NCBI RefSeq assembly: GCF_000151665.1
Contig: NW_013171816.1
Coordinates: 791,176-855,175, forward strand
From: Blastocystis hominis
Lineage: Eukaryota; Sar; Bigyra; Opalinata; Blastocystidae
Reading direction: 5' to 3'
Length of the DNA: 64,000 bases
Each line of letters starts with the position of its first letter. Within the stretch, counting starts at the first letter, position 1. Below are positions 43,617 through 53,896 of this stretch, piece after piece. A program made the translations under genes and the position numbers. The notes under the pieces are model-generated. The model had not been told where the DNA came from. It did no database searches and saw only the letters and a program-made list of their open reading frames with translations.

Positions 43617-44150
43617 GCAAATTATGAAATCTGGATATGGGACACACTGAATTTAAAGTATTCAATATGGAGATATAGAATATTGGCCAATTTGGTTTGA
43701 TGACTAATGACATTACAAATTGAGTATATGTTGCAGTTTTACATATAAGCAGTGTGCATTTAATGTAACAAAACATGTTCATTGATCCCAGACGTGTATC
43801 TAGCAAAGATACACTTTGATTTTGCTAGATTGCAGTGTATCATTGAATTTAATCGACCTAGTTTCACTATTTTTGGTATCCTCAAAATTAGACGTAATGG
43901 ATAGTGATAATAACCAATGCCAATTTGTATCTCAACCCAAATCAAATAATGGAACGCCACAGAATACTTAAAAACCTTTCCTCCGTTCTAATGCAACTAC
44001 TCGTGTATGGTTTTGAAGCATTCTGTAAACTCACTACTACGAACATAGTAAAGCAAATAAATTGTCCAATTCAAATAGGAATTGATTTTGAAATCGTTCC
44101 TATTTGTGGATTCCATTTTCCACCTTTTTCACCTCAAGAAGGGAGAACAA
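43617..44150. other. AT-rich divergent intergenic region
   Basis: Only short spurious frames are present between the small membrane gene (-) and MMACHC (+). It presumably holds the two promoters. No RNA gene was recognised. Confidence 0.55.
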
Positions 44151-45097
44151 ATGGCCTCAATTTTTGATTCAATTGAAAAAGGCCTTGATGCATGGGGATT
44201 TGACCTATGCCAACCGTTCTCAAGTACAGATTGTTCGAAACGCGTAAATTGTAGTTGAGGATTACAACGAAAACGTTCCCGATATAAATAAAATACCGTC
44301 GATGGGGAGGAAGAGCACATTGGCGATTTTAGTTGGTAGGAGCAATCGTTGGTACTAATGGATAGGAAATTCCCGTAATGTATGGGAGCATTTTATTGAC
44401 GCAATGGTCAAAGATGATGCTCTGTTTCAAAATGAGAATCCTTTGGACGAGTAGAGAAGTTTGTTTGAATCGACATCTAGATATACGAAAAGGGCTTTAG
44501 AGTCCGTTCTATCAAATATCCACATCCACTATCGCGTTTATTATACATTCAAGTCTCGAGAAGTTCCTTCGCTGAACTATCAACTAATTGCAGAAGTACG
44601 CGCTCCGTCTCTTCTCTTTTGTAGATTTCGGGAATGTGTAAGAGAAGCTACCAAAGTAAAATGTGTTATCACTATAAATATGGTCACTGGATTGGTCTGC
44701 GTGCGGTAATCGTGCTGGACCACTCCTTCGTGTACAATTTGTCAACCAAGCATATGCAGGACTTCCAGATCTGCCGACTGTGCGATCAGAAGTACGGCGA
44801 GCGTTTGGACTATTTATGGCGAGACAAGACGATGATTGCAAAGTACCGAGTACATGTTGTTAGATTTTTTGTGAAAATAGAATCCGTCGGTGTGGAGGTC
44901 CTGGTTAGCACTTCGCACGATTTGCACACACAACCAATACAACTACTCCTACGAAGAAGCTTGCTATCATTACAGCAAGAACCGGAAGGTTTTGGAGCGC
45001 GAAGTGGAGCGATTTCGGAAGGGAGATCGCACGCAGCGATACGACTGGATGGAGGAATTCAATCGGGATCCAGAACATTATCGATTAGAGGATGATT
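44151..45097 (+). CDS. MMACHC: MMACHC (CblC) cobalamin trafficking and processing protein
   Basis: Decyanates or dealkylates incoming B12 and passes it on toward methylmalonyl-CoA mutase and methionine synthase. Matches to the family: GLDAWGFDLCQPF, SMGRKSTLAILVG, VWEHFIDAMVKDD and NPLDEYTKRALESVL. Next is the core HYKYGHWIGLRAVIVLD, aligning with hPrfGGWfalRGVV, then QYNYSYEEACYHYSKNRKVL. Introns of 31, 30, 30 and 29 nt were placed; the join near 44850-44910 is uncertain. No in-frame stop precedes the 3' octamer TGTTTGTG at 45102. T45097 plus poly(A) would end the protein after LEDD. Confidence 0.82.
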
Positions 45098-45101
45098 TAT
45101 T

Positions 45102-45117
45102 TGTTTGTGAAAACACA
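45102..45117. terminator. overlapping 3' modules of MMACHC and the opposing gene
   Basis: TGTTTGTGAAAACACA: plus TGTTTGTG (45102-45109) interleaved with minus TGTTTTCA (complement of 45108-45115). Confidence 0.72.
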
Positions 45118-45119
45118 CG

Positions 45120-45692
45120 AAGAAGAAGAAGATGGAGGAGAAGAAGGAGAATCGTTTTGGAGCTGATTCAGCTCGTTGGATTCGTGGAGTTCTTTGAAAC
45201 GAAGACGGTACATTTCAGCAATATACACTGCCCAGATCTGAATAATGACGATGACGAGAAGACTGAAGAAGAGGGCAAAGGGAGATCCGCGGGATCGGCA
45301 CACAGTATTCCACACTTCCTGTTCTCCTTTCATGGCCAGTTCGGTGGTGCATTTCGGCCAGTTCGTGAAGAGAGACAGGGCGACTACGATGACAAGTGTG
45401 ATTACAGTGATCATATATCTCCATCGCACATACTACGACTCAGCCTCCCAGCGAAAGCAAAGCTTACAATATCTACACGATCGAGCGACGAGTTCTCATT
45501 GAACGAAGTTGACATGAGGGTAAAGCCGATGAGTGGAATGCCAGCAACGGACAAGAAGAACAAAATCGTCTCGATCACACCGAAATAGTAGAGACACTTC
45601 GAGTAAGAGAGCAGATCCACGACCCTCTCATTCGTCAGATTGAAGAAAGCAAATCTCTTTTTCTTGTGGTTCGACTCGTTTTCGGTTTCCAT
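45120..45692 (-). CDS. four-helix membrane protein, unknown
   Basis: Starts METENESNHKKKRFAFFNLT, then hydrophobic segments CLYYFGVIETILFFLSVAGI, YMITVITLVIVVALSLF and ALFFSLLVIVIIQIWAVYIA, with a cytosolic poly-Ser tail. A 35-nt intron joins DRVDI to YVRWRYMI. The layout (short loops, a Cys-containing lumenal loop WPKCTTELAMKGEQEVWNTV) is tetraspanin- or TMEM-like, but a CCG motif is absent. T45120, 4 nt before TGTTTTCA and in first codon position, would make a tail-dependent TAA. The first genomic stop is only at 45097-45099, past the element. Confidence 0.6.
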
Positions 45693-45770
45693 AATTTACT
45701 GAGCAAATCATCGGCGAAGTTTGAAAGACAAGGCGTCTGTCAACAAACAAAAAAGAGCAATAACAATGAA

Positions 45771-46403
45771 CTACTCACTCCGCTCCAAATGCTCGATAAG
45801 GAGCTTTCCAGCCTGCAACACATTATTCCCCTCACCGTTCACAGTCACACATCGCTGATGGATTCCCTTGCCAGCCTTGGTTATTTTGATTGACGTCTGG
45901 GTCGAAGCTCGAATCTGATTAATCACAGAGCCAGACGGGCCGATGATCGATCCTGCACTCTTGTTCGGAATGATAAACGAAAACGAACAATCATGCACAC
46001 TTTCCTTGCCGCTCGGCTCCTTCTCGAGGATTTCGCGGAACTCTCCGATGGACATGGTCGGATTGAGGGCGAAGAAGAGATGTTCCGAGAACATGTCGGA
46101 GCTGGAGAGAAGTTCGCGGTTGAATTTCTTTGTAGCAGGAATCTCCTCGCCTTCAGATCCTGGGAGTAAAATTCCAGGACGCAGGCAGAGCAGGCGCATC
46201 AGTACCATAGGGAAGGTTTCGGAAATTGCACTCACACTTCCCTCGAGCTCAATAATGCTATCTCCGTCTTCTTTTTCAGCAAAATGGATAACAATGGAGG
46301 CTAAAGAAAGTTTACGCAAAGTGTCGATTGCTTGTCCGCCTTTCCCGACGAGTGCTCGAATGACAGTAGAAGGTACAGAAAAACGCAGAACAAACTTATT
46401 CAT
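45771..46403 (-). CDS. KH-domain RNA-binding protein (PCBP-like)
   Basis: Intronless, 211 residues. The first KH domain is FVLRFSVPSTVIRALVGKGG, QAIDTLRKLSLASIVIHF; the second is FSFIIPNKSAGSIIGPSGSV, INQIRASTQTSIKITKAG. Both keep the GxxG loop (GKGG, GPSG) that contacts single-stranded RNA. Poly(C)-binding proteins with this spacing act in splicing, stability or translation; the target here is unknown. Start ATG is at 46401-46403 and TAG at 45771-45773. AACAAACA (45742-45749) lies 22 nt downstream. Confidence 0.85.
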   Translation of the reverse strand: MNKFVLRFSVPSTVIRALVGKGGQAIDTLRKLSLASIVIHFAEKEDGDSIIELEGSVSAISETFPMVLMRLLCLRPGILLPGSEGEEIPATKKFNRELLSSSDMFSEHLFFALNPTMSIGEFREILEKEPSGKESVHDCSFSFIIPNKSAGSIIGPSGSVINQIRASTQTSIKITKAGKGIHQRCVTVNGEGNNVLQAGKLLIEHLERSE

Positions 46404-47144
46404 CAACTAGGTTAAACAGAGAACGGAAAAGATACATCACGAGATAGATCGCTGTCCGCTGGCTTTTCAAATATTATTATATCTTTCATAACATAAAAGA
46501 ATTCCAGTAATTGATCATAACTGCCCTTAGTAGTAATCTACACTCCTCATTTCATAACACAGACCATCCTACAGTGGTAAAATCACTATCCAACTTTTTC
46601 ACTAACAAGTCCAATCCTCTCTTTTGAGCCAGGGAATAGCAAGGATCCCCCTCATTACTAGCAAGTTCGGATCTGGTAAAAAATGATAGTGAAATGGTAG
46701 GCATTTAGAGAAACGATTAACCTTTTGAATAAAATAACGTTATCACGGTTAAATTGAAATTAACCAGTCATTATGAATGGATTCACTCCCGCGGTTATCC
46801 GGTCATTTCATTGACCGATTATTGAATACATACATGTCTTTCAATTATGTGATGGAACAATAAAAAGGGAGAGCTGCTTGTGAGAAAATCGAGCAGATCT
46901 CTTGTATCATCAGCACTAAAAAATCCCCTTCGCTTTCATTTTCCACAGTTTTCCACATTTTTAGTCTGACCTTTTTCCCTCCATCAATTCCCGCCAAAGA
47001 AATGAAACTCTCAGAACAGAATCAAAAATACCCTCTAATTTGGTCAGTTGTCCAAAAATCGTGACTATTTTGGAGAAGAGAGATTTGATTTTAAGCAGAA
47101 AGTAAATTGTTTGTACCAAATAGAAATCGATATCATTCTAACTG
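46404..47144. other. 741-nt intergenic region
   Basis: Divergent gap between the KH gene (-) and the retinoblastoma-related gene (+). No coding frame is convincing. A possible hairpin (agagctgct ... agcagatctct) lies at about 46872-46903. I could not match it to a known small RNA. Confidence 0.5.
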
Positions 47145-48717
47145 ATGTCAGAACGCCCTGAAAAAGAGTATCGCATTCCAGTAGGCAGAATTGAACTTTT
47201 TGTTTTGTTTCGTTTCTAATCGTGTAATAGGTTACACCAAAAACCCCTGCTCATGCCAATAACTCGATGGATATGCTTATGGGCAACCAGCTCAGTAAGT
47301 AGTGTGTTTTTGTTAAAGCTTTCAAATTTATCGTGGATCGAAGGTGAACTAATAGCAATCTAGGAACACCATCTTCCCTACTGTATTCAACTCCGGAGTG
47401 TGATGTGTCGGTACTTGACACTTTTCTGTGTTTATTTTTGCTAGATAACGCGTGTGGCATCGAATCCAACATTACAACAAACAAAATTACTCGCTTATTG
47501 GAATAGTAGGACGACGAATACGAAGCGGGAGTTATTTTTGTTGGTGTGGAACAGACCGTGCTGCTTAAACACATAGAACTTGAGAAGAGTCATAGATCCA
47601 AATGAAATAGTAAAATTATACGACGAGGTGTTTAAATTTCTGGAAAGTATACATATCAACCGAACGGTTATAACCGATGTAACTAAGTGGGAATACCAGT
47701 TTCCTTTTGACCTTAGAATGACAATGACGATATTTAACTCTGTATTATCGTCAATGATGGACGAAGAATCGAGTCACAGTACTCCTAAGCAGTTGCTCGA
47801 TCTTCTCCACCATAAGCAATTCATCAACTCGGTGTTGGCACTATCGTATTCCTTTTTTTCTTTTCTTTGATTTCTAGTTACGACACATCGATCTACCTTC
47901 TCATCAACAACAACTTCGACATTCTCAGCTATCTCACCCTCTTCTCGGTTTCTCCTTTTGACCTCCAGCGTGTCATCGACCGTTTCACCGACAAACTCAA
48001 CCAGCAATCCTCGCAGCTGGTCATCGGCGACGTTCGGAACCATTTCAACCGCGTAGGGTTTCGTCCAGGCCGTCACGCCAGATCCTCGACTCGATCATCG
48101 ACTGGGCGATTTGGAAGCGAGACAGCGAGATCTGGAAGTATCTGGGGAACACGGGCGGCGTGCGTGTGGAGGACGGCGATGAGGAATAGAAGCTGATCGT
48201 GTCGGTGGAGGTGTTCATTCGGCATTTGCTGTACTACTCGCTGCGGCATTTGAAGCAGCTGGTCGCGTGTCTGCGCTTCTCGGAGGAGATCGCGCGGTTT
48301 CTCACGGATCAAGTGAAAGCAGCGAAGCCAAATGAGGGATAGGCGTGGCAATTGCTGAAGGAGATCATTCAGAAGAAGACGTTTTTGATGAAGGATCGGA
48401 ATATGAACAGCATTATTATTTGTGCGATTTATGCGGTGGCGAAGCTTTTCAAGATCGAAGTGACGTTCGTGCAGTTGCTGGGCGCGTTTGAGAGTTTGTA
48501 TCCGGAATCGTTGAGTCGAACCAAATATAATATTTGCTTGTTTGTGGAGGAAGTGGAGATGGAGGTGGAGAAGGGCTATGGAAATATCATCGAGTTTTAT
48601 AATAGCGTTTTTGTGGTGGTCAACACCGAATATCTCACGGAAATGAAAAAGAATATCCCAATTGTTTTGAATGAATTGAATCATCGATTGATTGAATTGA
48701 ATGAATTGATTGAATGA
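47145..48717 (+). CDS. RBR: retinoblastoma-related pocket protein
   Basis: Represses E2F-type transcription and controls the G1/S step in this family. Exon 1 encodes MSERPEKEYRIP. A 50-nt intron (47181-47230) leads to VTPKTPAHANNSMDMLMGNQ, equivalent to the TPVrTvMNtiQQL start of pocket A. Pocket A pieces include ITRVASNP-type and LRRVIDPNEIVKLYDEVFKF. Pocket B is clear: VFIRHLLYYSLRHLKQLVAC, FLMKDRNMNSIIICAIYAVA, YGNIIEFYNSVFV. The N-terminal cyclin-fold domain of animal and plant RBs is absent. Several internal joins (47300-47580 and 48050-48350) are approximate. The end is uncertain because a repeat tract follows. Confidence 0.75.
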
Positions 48718-48790
48718 ACGGGTTTTGAATTGAATGAATTGAATTGAATGAATTAATTGACCCATTGAATGAATTGACCCATTGAATCGC
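48665..48790 (+). repeat. TTGAATGAA-type repeat tract
   Basis: Irregular tandem ttgaatgaattgaa units at the end of the pocket-protein coding region. The stretch contains no AG until 48827, which would suit the inside of a long intron. Confidence 0.8.
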
Positions 48791-48813
48791 TTTGTTGGCT
48801 CCTTCACCCCATG

Positions 48814-49330
48814 CATGGATTCGGGAAAGACCGAGAACTCCAGCCGTCTTTCCGATGAGCTCAAAACGCGCTCCGTGCACGACACCATCATCGACGAGGC
48901 GAAGATCACGCTCTCCACCATCCAGCACGCCCCTCTCTCTCCTCTCACGCTTAGAGAAAGCCGCGAGGCGGAGCCTGCGCGCCTGCACTCGCTCACCAAC
49001 GCTATGGAGCTTTCGAAGACGGAGGAAAAGGCGATGGACGCGCTGGTCAATCTCGCGTTCGCCGCCCCGACGCTCCAAACACGCCTGGCTTCCCTGACCG
49101 AGGCGCAGAAAGAACAGAAGGAACAGAAAGAACAGAAAGAACAGAAAGAACAGAAAGAACAAAAGGAGGGAGCGGTGAAGAGAAGCGAGCCGGAAGGAAG
49201 GAAGGATGATGAAGGGGAAGCTGCCGAGAAAAGTGAGAAAGGAGAAACGACGGAAGAAGAGAAAACGGCGGAGGAGGAAAAGCAGGAGGAAAAGGAGAAA
49301 CGTGATGGTTGGCCAGAAGAAAAAGATTAA
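48814..49330 (+). CDS. acidic/EQK-repeat ORF: C-terminal exon of the pocket protein or separate gene
   Basis: Reads MDSGKTENSSRLSDELKTRS, IQHAPLSPLTLRESREAEPA, AMDALVNLAFAAPTLQTRLA, then six EQK repeats and a Glu/Lys-rich tail ending DGWPEEKD with TAA at 49328-49330. An intron from 48669 to the AG at 48826-48827 would join it in frame to pocket B, and HAPLSPLTLRE resembles the Ser-Pro sites of RB C-terminal regions. Alternatively the ATG at 48814 starts its own gene. TGTTTGTT follows at 49412-49419. Confidence 0.5.
49105..49168 (+). repeat. GAACAGAAA/EQK coding microsatellite
   Basis: Six to seven 9-bp units (gaacagaaa) encode Glu-Gln-Lys repeats. Confidence 0.8.
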
Positions 49331-49463
49331 GTGTAGATGTGGAAGCTAAGCGGCAACGAGTTGCTCAATAAGTTGTTATTTTATTATAATAGTCTAAATA
49401 TCCAGCTTCCTTGTTTGTTTGAACTATGGTGGAAATCTGTAGAAGAACACAAAAACTTTTAAA

Positions 49464-50576
49464 ATGGCTACCGAAGAATTTAAAAATCCTACCAAGGAGT
49501 TCTTTTATCGTTTCCTGAAGATTATTCTGATAATACCCGTTATTCTAGTGATCATTTTCGTGGTTTGGTATTACGTTGTGCCTTCTCGTTCTTCGAGGAT
49601 CAAAGAGTAGTGCATGATAAAGCAAGTCAAAATATAGGTATAACGAAAAAGCCCAGAGATGGCAAGATGAAGGAATAAAGGAATTTGATAATATTGCCTT
49701 TAATATTACTGATTCAGGAAAGGACCACTCATTTACCAAGAACACGGAAGTCTCAGGGTTGTACTATCCGTGCCGTGATAGCTGTACCTCAGAGGGAGAT
49801 CCTTCCTCGGGTTGTGTATACACAGACGATCTGCATTACTACCACTTTTTGATGTTATTGGATACCAACCACATCATCCTGAGAGACGCTGATCAGAACG
49901 TTATTCTCGAAACTCGATTTAACAGCAGCGCTGTACGCTACCGCACCGCCAGAGAAATGAGTTGCGCACATGCTCTGTACCCATCCACCCTCCTTGATCT
50001 ATCTATGTAGGGATCGCTGCCAAAATATTTGTGATGACATGGGCGGCCTCTGGGACTTGAACTCCCAGACCTGCTCCATGGTTGTGTACGTTGACCACAT
50101 CTGCTATCGTTTGGTGAAGAACGACAATAAATGGCAACTGGACACTTCGAAGTTCGTTTCGATGCTCCTCCATCACTTCTAGCGTGGACAATCTGCCGAA
50201 GAACAAGCATTTCAACATGGCATCGGACGGTGTGGGCTGCGACTTCGGCAACAACTGGAACTCGCTGCACTACGGAAAGAACAAGGTTTCGCTCGTCCGA
50301 TTGGAGCTTCGGTCCCATCGTGATTCATTCATTGCCGCTTCGGCGATCACGGAGAGTTGCAGCAACGATTACCAGGCAGACAATAAGTGCTTTGGGCCGG
50401 TTCGACGCGATGAGCAGTATAGCACGTGGGTCTCGATCCACATTTCGTTTGCAGTGTTGATTACACTCATTTTGATCCAAGTGCTCATCCGTGTGAAGGC
50501 CAAGTGTGATTTTAAAAGAGCAGTCAGACAATCCTATTCGAATCCGGAGGAGCGTTTAGTGGATACGAAGGTTTAA
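49464..50576 (+). CDS. Cys-rich protein with N- and C-terminal membrane segments
   Basis: Topology: short cytosolic start (MATEEFKNPTKEFFYRFLK), anchor IILIIPVILVIIFVVWYYVV, a large extracytoplasmic domain with about 13 cysteines (GLYYPCRDSCTSEGDPSSGC, DRCQNICDDMGGLWDLNSQT), then the second anchor FAVLITLILIQVLI and a basic tail. Introns of 31, 34 and 31 nt join in consistent phase. The disulphide-rich loop suggests a surface or endomembrane receptor-like protein. No family was recognised. TAA is at 50574-50576, followed by TGTTTGAT. Confidence 0.65.
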
Positions 50577-50590
50577 AAATTGTTTGATCG

Positions 50591-50600
50591 AAAAAAAAAA
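50591..50600 (-). terminator. RNA polymerase III terminator
   Basis: Ten A on the plus strand equals a T10 run on the tRNA-sense strand, 2 nt beyond the tRNA 3' end. Confidence 0.8.
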
Positions 50601-50602
50601 GA

Positions 50603-50675
50603 TGACTATACCGAGGCTCGAACTCGGGATCTCTCGCGTGTCAGGCGAGCGTGTTAGCCACTGCACTATACAGTC
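50603..50675 (-). tRNA. tRNA-Val (anticodon GAC)
   Basis: 73 nt, full cloverleaf. Acceptor arm GACTGTA pairs with TATAGTC (one G-T wobble). The anticodon stem CTCGC/GCGAG encloses loop CTGACAC, giving GAC. The T arm contains GTTCGAGCC. The internal A box (TAGTGCAGTGG) and B box (GAGTTCGAGCC) are intact and a T10 terminator follows. There is no intron and no encoded CCA. It sits 26 nt past one gene's stop and 79 nt before the WDR4 start. Confidence 0.93.
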
Positions 50676-50754
50676 CTGAATTCTGTCCTGGAAATACCAC
50701 ACTTCAATACCACGCACTCTCGGGAGAGACAAAAAACTCTCAGGAAAAAAAGAG

Positions 50755-51938
50755 ATGAAGGTGTTTGGTTCGGAGACACTCAAGGCTTTTTTGTGCGATG
50801 AGAAATGCTTTGTTGTAAATAGAAAGTGAGTTTTGGGGTTCTTGGTTGATTTCAGGGAGGAGTCGATCGAACGAACGATTCAGTGTGCTTCTGAAGTATT
50901 AATGGGAGTGTTCTCGATAGATTCCAAATATCTCATCCTAACAACCGTTTTAAAAACCTTGGAGGTTTATTTGGTGGAATCGGGAGAGCAGATTGCGAAT
51001 ATGTGAGATTTGGAGTTTATTTTATGAGTTTCTAGAAAATTGGAGAAGAAATGTTCAGCTGTGCTTACTCAGCTTCACAATGGGAAGGAATATCTGATCA
51101 TTGGAGACAAAGTCGGTGATGTGATCGCTTTCGATCTGCCTTCTCTCCAAAAGAAGACTTACTTGTTAGGTCATTGTGCCACGGTGATCACAGATCTCGT
51201 TAGCTTTGGAAATTATCTAGCATCGAGCGACCGTGATGAAAAGGTGTTCATTAACCACTTCCCTCAGACGTTCAACATCCAGTCGATTTGCGTTGGTCAC
51301 AAGCAATACGTTAGCTGTATTGCGAATGTAGCGGGCTCTCTCATTTCTGGCAGTGCGGACGGAACTCTTCGCAAGTGGGACATCGAATCGGGAACTTGCC
51401 TCCAAACATGGTATTTAGACGAATTGCTTGTACTTTCCTTATTCTCTGCATTAAGCCATAAGAAAATCGAAAGTGAAGAAGAAGTCTTGTTGATTCCCTC
51501 CCAAATCCTTCCTCTGCAAAAGACCCAGTTTGCTGTTATTGTTGAAGAGTAGTCGAGTTCTTCTTTCATTATTTGCAGTTCGAAGAAGGTTCTCATTCTC
51601 GATAGCACATTGCCCGATGCAGTGCAGGAAGTTGAGCTTTCGGCTCAGCCGGTCGTTTTGTCGATGGAAAATGACTCGCTGTGCGTGATGACAAGCGAAT
51701 TATCGATGTTCCGAATTGAGGAAGGCAAGCTGATTCCCATGTGTGAAGCTTTGATGGGAAAATTGCGAGACGCTGGCTGTAGCAAATGTAGAACGGCTTC
51801 AATGTAGTTGTGTACAAGAAATCGACGGATGAAGAGGAATCGGGAGAGTTGTTTAAACGGTCTGTAAAGAACAAGGTGACGACGAGTATGGGCATGGAGA
51901 AGCAGATGGAGCATAATAAAAAGCGGAAGCATGAGTGA
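50755..51938 (+). CDS. WDR4: WDR4/TRM82, non-catalytic subunit of the tRNA m7G46 methyltransferase
   Basis: WD40 protein that stabilises METTL1/TRM8 for N7-methylguanosine formation in tRNA. After two short exons (MKVFGSETLKAFLCDEK; 30- and about 33-nt introns) the family core is plain: KKCSAVLTQLHNGKEYLIIG, DKVGDVIAFDLPSLQKKTYL, LGHCATVITDLVSFGNYLAS, SDRDEKVFINHFPQTFNIQS, CVGHKQYVSCIANVAG and SGSADGTLRKWDIESG. A 30-nt intron and a 29-nt intron precede the charged tail (NKKRKHE). TGA is at 51936-51938; T51936 is 4 nt before TGTTTGTT. The tRNA gene next door is a coincidence of position. Confidence 0.9.
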
Positions 51939-51940
51939 AG

Positions 51941-51948
51941 TGTTTGTT
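51941..51948 (+). terminator. 3' octamer of WDR4
   Basis: T51936, gaag, TGTTTGTT. Confidence 0.82.
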
Positions 51949-51968
51949 TGATATACTTTATTTGGGGT

Positions 51969-53705
51969 ATGGCACAGAACTTTGTATACTATGCTCTTAC
52001 GGCGGTCGTTGCAGCGTCGATTTCTTTTGCGGCCGGTATGTACAGAACGACTTCGTCTACGGTGATGGTCGAGGAAAAACCCTTCACAATGAAAATCGAT
52101 TATCACGTACGTGTGTTACAAATGAGGTAAGCAATAGGTCAACAATTATCTTTCTTCAAAAGCCAACTATGATTATGGAAAATATCCTGTATTTTCTACA
52201 TGTTGACTCGATTGCAGGTGGAAATCCCAAAATTTTGCCATGTTATTCACACGGAAACAATTCAGCGTCACGGTTCTCGTCACCTAAACAATGTCAACAA
52301 GTTAGACAAAGCGGTCCATTATTTTGAAGATTTAAGTACGCAATTTTTAATAGGATAATTTGAAACTAAGAGCAAAGAGGCCTTTTGATGAATGACACTA
52401 TTTTGGACTGGGCAAAGGAACTTCGAGGTTGGGAAGAATCAAATGAAGGTACAATTTGCAAGACTGGAGAAATCGAAATTGCGGAGATCGCAAAGCGGCT
52501 TCGTGAGCGTCTCTACATGGACCAACGCGAGCAGGGTGAATTCATCGTCGAAAGCACGTTCAAAAAGCGCACCCAACAGACTCGCGACATTTTCATGGAG
52601 AACCTGATTCCCGAAAAATATCCCAAAGATCAGATTCATTATCGAGAACCAAACTATTGCGAAGACATCATCGGAACCGACGGGAAGGTGAATCGCACCG
52701 TCTTCGATCGCTACGCGCCGCTGCGTTTCTTCTCCGTTTGCCCCGTAGGTTTCCCCGTTTCCCCCATCAGCAGAACTACAAACTGCACAAGAAAGACCCG
52801 TCGACCACGGGAGAAATGGAAGCCAGGATCGCAACGGACTCCGAACTGATCATCATGCGCGGTCCGAACTTCGTTTCCACGTTTCTCCTTTCGGACTACC
52901 GCGAGCTGGACATCCAGTCCCGCTACGACTTGTTCGGTCACTTATATTTGATGTGCCAATTCGAGGTGGGGGTGTTGGAAGGATGCGATCTAGGCTTCTT
53001 GTTATAACATTTATAACAGGAGCTGCGCGCTGCTGCTGCGCGAGCCCGGCGTTCTGCAGTACTTGGCGCTCGCCGAGGACACGAAGCTGTGGGCCAGCAA
53101 GGGCAGCGGGAAGGCTCTGAACGTGAAGATGGCGTGCGTGCTGGGGCGATCGATGCTCTCGGGGATCGGCGCGAACTATTTGAAGCTGGAGCCGCGAAGA
53201 AAGGCGAAGCGGGAGTTCCTGGAGCGATACAAGGACTATTTCGATTTCGAGAGCGAGAAGGAGACCGTGGGACACCTCCGATTCGGACATGCGGAGTCGG
53301 TTCTGCCGCTGATTTCGCTGCTGGTAGGGATGGACGAGGGCTGGGACGCAGGTGCCGCGATTCCCGCGCGAAATGTTCAATGAGCTGGGGTTCAGCGGGT
53401 CGGCGTTTGTACCCATGGCGGCGAATCTGGAGGTCGATTTGTAGGCGGAGAGAGAGAGAGGGCGTAAGACGTAGAGTGGAGTGCTTCAGCGATTACTACG
53501 TGCAGGTGCTGATCAATGAGATGCCTGTGGAGATCTCGGCGAAGCCAGGCGTGTCGCGGATGTAAGGGAGGCGGAAGGACGGTGAGCGATAGGCTGTTTG
53601 ATGTGGATGAACTGTTCAGCGCGTGGGTGTATCGGCTGAAGAAGGAGAACCTGGGAACCTGCTCCTACGAAGACTTTGTTGAGATGTGTGGAACTCCATC
53701 TTGTT
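51969..53705 (+). CDS. MINPP1: membrane-anchored multiple inositol-polyphosphate phosphatase (MINPP1-like, histidine acid phosphatase)
   Basis: Removes phosphates from InsP6 and other inositol polyphosphates. The N-terminal hydrophobic segment (MAQNFVYYALTAVVAASISF) should target it to the secretory pathway. After a long 112-nt intron (about 52107-52218) comes the active-site RHGSRH. Then RGLLMNDTILDWAKELRGWE, SYDLFGHLYLMCQFE-type core and the second catalytic motif GHLRFGHAESVLPLISLL (HAE). Further introns of about 30 nt lie near 52745, 52960 and 53330-53570. No in-frame stop precedes TGTTTGTT at 53710; T53705 in first codon position would create TAA after TPSC. Confidence 0.85.
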
Positions 53706-53709
53706 TCCA

Positions 53710-53717
53710 TGTTTGTT
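53710..53717 (+). terminator. 3' octamer of MINPP1
   Basis: T53705, tcca, TGTTTGTT. Confidence 0.82.
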
Positions 53718-53834
53718 GCACCCAAGCCAACCCATACCACGCCACGCCACGCCACAACATCAACACTCAACGTTCGTCACCCAATCGAACCGCAGTCGCT
53801 TGCTCTCTCAGTTGGTATGAAGAACGCGAAATCG

Positions 53835-53842
53835 AACAAACA
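53835..53842 (-). terminator. 3' octamer of RPS16
   Basis: AACAAACA, about 55 nt past the RPS16 TAA. Confidence 0.75.
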
Positions 53843-53896
53843 GCACACAAAAGCACTTCCATTGTTTCCATCCAAAGGACGAAAACAGCCCAACAT

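Noticed and set aside
43760-43960. A 66-codon minus-strand frame in the AT-rich gap
   Set aside because: Short, no motif, composition matches random AT-rich sequence, no octamer at its end.
46404-47144. Spliceosomal snRNA in the long gap (an acagaga-like string at 46426)
   Set aside because: The rest of the U6 core is missing and no U2, U4 or U5 landmark was found.
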